The translations under genes and the position numbers were made by a program. Below, piece after piece: positions 39,130 through 42,876 of a stretch of 42,876 nt of DNA. Origin of the DNA: Pilimelia columellifera (lineage in GTDB: Bacteria; Actinomycetota; Actinomycetes; Mycobacteriales; Micromonosporaceae); contig NZ_BAAARY010000019.1 of NCBI RefSeq assembly GCF_039532605.1, positions 1 through 42,876 on the forward strand. The letters are read 5' to 3'. Numbering within the stretch: position 1 is the first letter of the stretch; each line of letters opens with the position of its first letter. Under the pieces are notes generated by a model that had not been told where the DNA came from, searched no databases, and saw nothing but the letters and a program-made list of their open reading frames with translations.

Positions 39130-41439
39130 TTACAGGTCCGTGCCATCAGGAACTGCGCCTAGCTCTCTCAGCTGCTGTTGTACGCCTTCTCGCTCGGGGC
39201 TGCGCAGTTCGGTGAAGATTTCCAGCGCGTCCTGCCACGATTGTCGCGCCAGGTCAGGGGAGCCTGCGGCCCGGTGGGTCTCGCCGAGATGGGTCAAGGT
39301 GAGCGCCAGGTAGTACCGGTGGCCGAGGACGCGGTAGAGCCGGAGCGCCTGGTGGTAGCACCGGACCGCCTCGGTCAGATCACCGAGATGGTGGAGTGCG
39401 AAGCCGATGCTGTCCCAGGCGTCGGCTGCGCCGTCGTCATCGCCGATCTCGGTCATCAGACGCAGCGCCCGCCGGCAGTGGGTCTGCGCCTCGGCGTGAT
39501 CTCCGAGCAGGGCGTGTAGCCAGCCGAGCCCGTTCATGATGCGTCCTTGCAAGTAGCTGTTGCCGGCCGAGGTCGCCAGGCGCAGCGCGAGGCGGGCGTG
39601 TGGCAGGGAACGCGCCGGGTCGTCGCGCTCGTAGGTGATGCCGATGGCCTGTTGGGAACGGGCCGCCGCTGCGGTATCGCCCAGGCTGTGGAACAGCGCG
39701 TACGCGGATTCCAGATGCTGCCGCGCTTCCAGCACGTCCAGATGGATCAGAACCCGGCCGAGGAGCTGGTTGGTGTGTGCCTGCCCCACGTCGCTGCCGA
39801 GCCGCCGCGCTGCCCGCAGCGCGCCGTGGAGGATTTCTGTCGCCTCATGCCATCGGCCCTGGCGGTGCAGGTAGGGGTGCATGGTGTAAGCGAGCTGCCA
39901 CGCGTGGGCGTCGAATCCGAACTCGGCGGCGAGGCGGCTCGCCGCCAGCAGCGTCCCGATTTCGGCCGTGAACCAGGCGAGCGCGTCGTGTTGATCCTTG
40001 ACCGCGAGCTGCGCTGTGCCCTCGGCGGCCGGGTCGAGGCTGATCGTCTCGTTGTGCGGAGCGAGCAGCGTGGCCGCGGCCTGGCCGGTGTGCAGATAGA
40101 AGTCGAGCATCCGCCGAACGGCGGACCGTCGTTGGGACGCGCTGTCGATCCGCCCGGCGAGTTCGCCGGCGTAGCTTCGCATGAGGTCGTGCAGGACGAA
40201 CCGTCCCGGCGTGGCCTCGGTGATCAGGTTGCCTTCGGCGAGTTGGGCGCAGCGCTGCCGGACCTCGGCCACGGATTGACCGGCCAGGCTGGCCGCCGCC
40301 GCCGTGCCGATGTCCGGTCCCGGGTGCAGGCCGAGGAGCCGGAACAGCGCGGCGCCCCCCGACAGTTGCCGGTACGACCAGGAGAAGACGGTCCGTACGT
40401 CGCTGACGGCGTCACCGCCGTGCAGGCGGCTGAGTTGGTCGTCGGCGTCGTCGAGTTCGGCGACGATGCTACTGAGCGGGAAGGTCGGTCGCAGCGCAGC
40501 GCGGGCGGCCACAACCGCCAACGCCAGCGGCAGTCGTGCGCAGCGGTCGATCAGGGCGTCGGCCGCGTCGGTCTCGGCCATCATGCGCCGTGTTCCCAAC
40601 CGGCTGATCAGGAGCGCCCGCGCCTCCTCGATGCTGGGCAGGCCCAGCGGCACGGGCGCCGCGCCCTCCGTCACGACCAGGCTGGCGAGTTCTCGTCTGC
40701 TCGTGACCAACACCAGACAGTCTGGGTTGCCTGGAATCAGGGGCCGAATCTGGTCGCTATCGCGGGCGTTGTCCACCACCACCAGAACCCGCCGACCAGC
40801 CAGCACGCTGCGGTAGCACGCGACCTGGCCAGCCAGGTCCGCCGGAATCCGCCGTTCCGGCACATCCAGCGCCTGAAGGAACCCCCGGATCGCCTCACCG
40901 GCGCTGACGACAGCCTGCCCCGGTCCGAAGCCGTGCAGGTTGACGAAGAGCTGACCGTCCGGAAATCGATCCGCGACCTGGTGCGCCCAGTGGATCGCCA
41001 GGGTGCTCTTGCCGACACCGGCGGTTCCCGAGACCACGATCGCGCCGGGACGGCCGTCGTCCAGGTAGGCGGTCAGCTGCCGCAGATACCCGCGGCGCCC
41101 GGCGAAGACCGGCACGGCGAGAGGCAGCCCACGCGGCACCCGCTCCGCCACCGCGTCCCTGGCCGGTGGAGTAGCGGTGGCCGTCCCGGCCGTGTCCCGG
41201 CCAGTCGCCAGCGCGGTGTACCTGCGGCGCTCCTGATCAGACAATTCGAGCGCCTCGGCCAGCAGGCGCACGGTGCTCGGTCGTGGCGCTGCGCTGCGGC
41301 CGGTCTCGATCGCCCGGATGGCACGGGAGCTGAGCCCGGTGCGTTCTGCCAGCTCCTCCTGGGAGAGCGCGAGCCTCTTGCGGTAGTCCCGGGTCGACTC
41401 CCCGAACAAGGCTCCCCCTTCAAACTGCCACTGGCCCAT
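39130..41439 (-). CDS. XRE / NB-ARC / TPR transcriptional regulator
   Basis: 769 residues from ATG 41439. TTG 41409 has a better ribosome-binding site (AAGGGGGAG) and matches the usual family start at FGES, so it may be the true start. An XRE helix-turn-helix lies at about 16-72 (LSQEELAERTGLSSRAIRAI). The NB-ARC/STAND ATPase has Walker A GTAGVGKST (138-146) and Walker B VLVVVDNA (218-225), with RLPLALAVVAARAA later. Some TPR units fill the C-terminal 300 residues. Such proteins resemble AfsR minus the SARP domain and switch on ATP and ligand. It is divergent from the I36-type secreted inhibitor gene, its most likely target. Confidence 0.88.
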   Translation of the reverse strand: MGQWQFEGGALFGESTRDYRKRLALSQEELAERTGLSSRAIRAIETGRSAAPRPSTVRLLAEALELSDQERRRYTALATGRDTAGTATATPPARDAVAERVPRGLPLAVPVFAGRRGYLRQLTAYLDDGRPGAIVVSGTAGVGKSTLAIHWAHQVADRFPDGQLFVNLHGFGPGQAVVSAGEAIRGFLQALDVPERRIPADLAGQVACYRSVLAGRRVLVVVDNARDSDQIRPLIPGNPDCLVLVTSRRELASLVVTEGAAPVPLGLPSIEEARALLISRLGTRRMMAETDAADALIDRCARLPLALAVVAARAALRPTFPLSSIVAELDDADDQLSRLHGGDAVSDVRTVFSWSYRQLSGGAALFRLLGLHPGPDIGTAAAASLAGQSVAEVRQRCAQLAEGNLITEATPGRFVLHDLMRSYAGELAGRIDSASQRRSAVRRMLDFYLHTGQAAATLLAPHNETISLDPAAEGTAQLAVKDQHDALAWFTAEIGTLLAASRLAAEFGFDAHAWQLAYTMHPYLHRQGRWHEATEILHGALRAARRLGSDVGQAHTNQLLGRVLIHLDVLEARQHLESAYALFHSLGDTAAAARSQQAIGITYERDDPARSLPHARLALRLATSAGNSYLQGRIMNGLGWLHALLGDHAEAQTHCRRALRLMTEIGDDDGAADAWDSIGFALHHLGDLTEAVRCYHQALRLYRVLGHRYYLALTLTHLGETHRAAGSPDLARQSWQDALEIFTELRSPEREGVQQQLRELGAVPDGTDL

Positions 41440-41602
41440 CGGGACCGGAAACTGCCGCGAGTCGACCCCTGCGGCGAACCTGACTTCCGGTGAACGTCCG
41501 GTGGACAGCCTGTCGCCGTGACTGACCGTCTCGAAGGATAGGGCGCAGCACCAGCTGGTGAGGTGCGACCCACAGACCACATTCCACGGTATGGAGATCC
41601 TA

Positions 41603-41974
41603 ATGCGTATCAGCCTCAAGGCCGCCGCGGCGGCCGTCGTCACCCTCGTCGTCGCCGCGGCCATGCAGGTCGTCACGACCGGAGCCGCTCAGGCAGAGTG
41701 GAAGGACTGCCCTGACCGCTACGTCTGCCTCTGGGGAGACGGCAACTACGCGGGCCGGTACCGGTTCCAGCCGGAGCACGACCTCTTCGTCTCGAACATC
41801 GGCTCAGCCATGAACGACCTCACCACGTCAATTTGGAACCGGACCGGGCGCAAGGTCTGCTTCTACAACGACACCAACTACCAGCGCCAGCTGCTCTGCC
41901 TCGACGGCGGAGGTTCAACCGCCAACGTCGGCTCGGGCGCCAACGACCGGATCAGCTCCTTCCAGCCGTTCTGA
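41603..41974 (+). CDS. secreted peptidase-inhibitor-I36-type protein
   Basis: 123 residues from ATG 41603 with GGAG 6 bases upstream. A signal peptide ends around AQAEW (residue 32). The mature part has CPDRYVCLWGDGNYAGRYRF, NDLTTSIWNRTGRKVCFYND and ANDRISSFQPF, the beta/gamma-crystallin-like pattern of Streptomyces metalloproteinase inhibitor (SMPI, family I36). Four cysteines (CPDRYVC; VCFY and LLCL) can form two disulphides. It probably inhibits a secreted metalloprotease or acts as a secreted binding protein. Divergent from the XRE/NB-ARC/TPR regulator. Confidence 0.88.
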   Translation: MRISLKAAAAAVVTLVVAAAMQVVTTGAAQAEWKDCPDRYVCLWGDGNYAGRYRFQPEHDLFVSNIGSAMNDLTTSIWNRTGRKVCFYNDTNYQRQLLCLDGGGSTANVGSGANDRISSFQPF

Positions 41975-42013
41975 CCGTCCGGGTAGGGATCCGCGACCTG
42001 CTGCGCCACCGAG

Positions 42014-42052
42014 CGGTCCTGCCGGGGAGCTCCAGTCTCCCCGGCAGGACCG
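42014..42052 (+). terminator. perfect 16-bp hairpin terminator
   Basis: CGGTCCTGCCGGGGAG (42014-42029) pairs without mismatch with CTCCCCGGCAGGACCG (42037-42052) around a 7-base loop. It lies 40 bases after the I36-type gene and before the convergent DinB gene, so it may serve both directions. Confidence 0.7.
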
Positions 42053-42134
42053 TCCAACGCGCGGCAACTACGTGACGGCCAGCACGCATCTCATCCGCGA
42101 AGCCCGGCCGGGCCGGTGTCGGGTTTGTGGGCGG

Positions 42135-42647
42135 TCAGTCGCCGGTTGCCCCGTCGATCTGTTCGCGCAGGATGTCGGCGTGACCGGCATGCCGGGCCAT
42201 CTCCTCGATCATGTGCACGTAGATCCAGCGCAGTGACACTCGGCCGAGTCGGTGATGCGGCACGGTGTCGTCGAGCGCGAAGCGGGCCGCGATCTCCCTC
42301 GACTCGGTGCAAGCCTCGGCGTATTCGGCGACTACGTCGGTGATCGCTTCGTCCGCGGTAACGTCCCAGCTGGCATCATCGCCGAGCGAGTTTGCGCCGA
42401 TTTGCTCGCGCGGCCGTTGAGCAAGACGGTGGTGGAACCAGCCCCGCTCCACAGCAGCGGCGTGCTTGACCAGGCCGATCAGCGTGGTCCGTGAAGGGAC
42501 CAGGCGGCGGCGGACGTCGTCGTCGGAGAGCCCGGCGAGCTTGCTGACGATTACCTGCCGGAAGTAGTCGATGAACGCTTCGAGAACCTCCCGTTCTCCG
42601 GCGGTGCTGACACGTTCTTCTGCGGCGAGGGGCGCGTTGGCGGTCAT
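42135..42647 (-). CDS. DinB/DUF664 family protein
   Basis: 170 residues from ATG 42647; the frame is open upstream but lacks family sequence. The DinB four-helix bundle is indicated by AFIDYFRQVIVSKLAGLSDD, TTLIGLVKHAAAVERGWFHH, and the end SLRWIYVHMIEEMARHAGHA, then DILREQIDG, the DUF664 signature. His in LVKHAA and in MIEEMARHAGH are the expected metal ligands. Many members are mycothiol- or bacillithiol-dependent transferases; the substrate here is unknown. Single gene, convergent with the I36 gene. Confidence 0.9.
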   Translation of the reverse strand: MTANAPLAAEERVSTAGEREVLEAFIDYFRQVIVSKLAGLSDDDVRRRLVPSRTTLIGLVKHAAAVERGWFHHRLAQRPREQIGANSLGDDASWDVTADEAITDVVAEYAEACTESREIAARFALDDTVPHHRLGRVSLRWIYVHMIEEMARHAGHADILREQIDGATGD

Positions 42648-42834
42648 CCGGGCACCGTACCGCTCATCAGGGAACGCGTGGGGGACCCGAACGTGGAGGG
42701 TGCCCTTCCGCCGCATGGTGGGATGCGTCCGCGTCAGGGAAGCGCGACTGCGGCTCTTCACTGTCCGAGCGCGGCTCGACCCTAGTGTCGCGTGTCTGAA
42801 GTGATTTGACGAGTTGGGTGCGAGACAATGCGGC

Positions 42835-42876
42835 ATGTCTGTTGCTGCGGCGGCGTTGGTCCTGTGTCCCGGTGAT
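42835..42876 (+). CDS. 5' end of a gene cut by the window end
   Basis: An ATG at 42835 opens 14 codons, MSVAAAALVLCPGD, to the window edge. TTGACG (42806-42811) could be a -35 element upstream. Too short to assign. The region 42648-42834 before it holds no gene. Confidence 0.45.
   Translation, partial: MSVAAAALVLCPGD

Noticed and set aside
39130..41439. Call of the XRE/NB-ARC/TPR protein as a SARP (AfsR) activator
   Set aside because: No OmpR-like winged helix or BTAD domain precedes the NB-ARC; the N-terminus is an XRE helix-turn-helix.
1..42876. CRISPR array, tRNA or rRNA
   Set aside because: No regularly spaced repeats, no cloverleaf-like segment with a T-loop GTTCGA context, and no rRNA signature were noticed on either strand.

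Overview
The window is high-GC DNA from an actinomycete, most likely of the Micromonospora type (inference, not a species call). The clues are strong GC bias at third codon positions, many GTG starts, ATGA/GTGA-coupled genes, a DUF3000 protein beside hemE, the coproporphyrin-dependent haem genes cgoX (hemY) and chdC (hemQ), and the debris of a DUF5753-type XRE regulator.

Layout. 1-3158 is accessory-looking: the tail of one gene, a secreted protein followed by a lipoprotein, remnants including a frameshifted Pycsar-effector-like membrane protein, a vapBC-type toxin-antitoxin pair, and a 0.4 kb intergenic stretch with a perfect 11-bp-arm palindrome. 3159-6199 is core: RNase D, DUF3000 and hemE. 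6470-14658 is a complete-looking Tad/Flp pilus operon (flp, tadE, tadG-like, cpaB, cpaE/tadZ, cpaF/tadA, a VWA-TadB fusion, tadC). It lies between hemE and the coupled cgoX-chdC pair (14802-16912). 17009-20721 encodes a heterodimeric ABC exporter with one degenerate and one canonical ATP site. A GNAT gene and a decayed DUF5753 regulator follow.

22055-24420 is a minus-strand Asp23/AmaP envelope-stress-type operon of five genes. 24693-27800 is a very large secreted M14 carboxypeptidase. 27868-32094 holds three glycosyltransferases, two of them convergent with overlapping 3' ends. 32185-37976 is a cobalamin-riboswitch operon: a [2Fe-2S] thioredoxin-like ferredoxin, then an Opp/Nik-type ABC importer in which the second permease is fused to an ATPase. 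By riboswitch logic this is probably a cobalt or corrinoid-precursor uptake system shut off by B12. The end of the window has a PadR-regulated membrane protein, an XRE/NB-ARC/TPR regulator divergent from a secreted I36-type inhibitor, a DinB/DUF664 protein, and the first codons of a gene cut by the window edge.

The points most worth following are the B12-switched ferredoxin/importer operon, the extracytoplasmic VWA domain fused to the Tad platform protein, the placement of the Tad locus inside the haem neighbourhood, and several perfect inverted repeats that look like operators or terminators. No CRISPR array, tRNA, rRNA or intact insertion sequence was seen.
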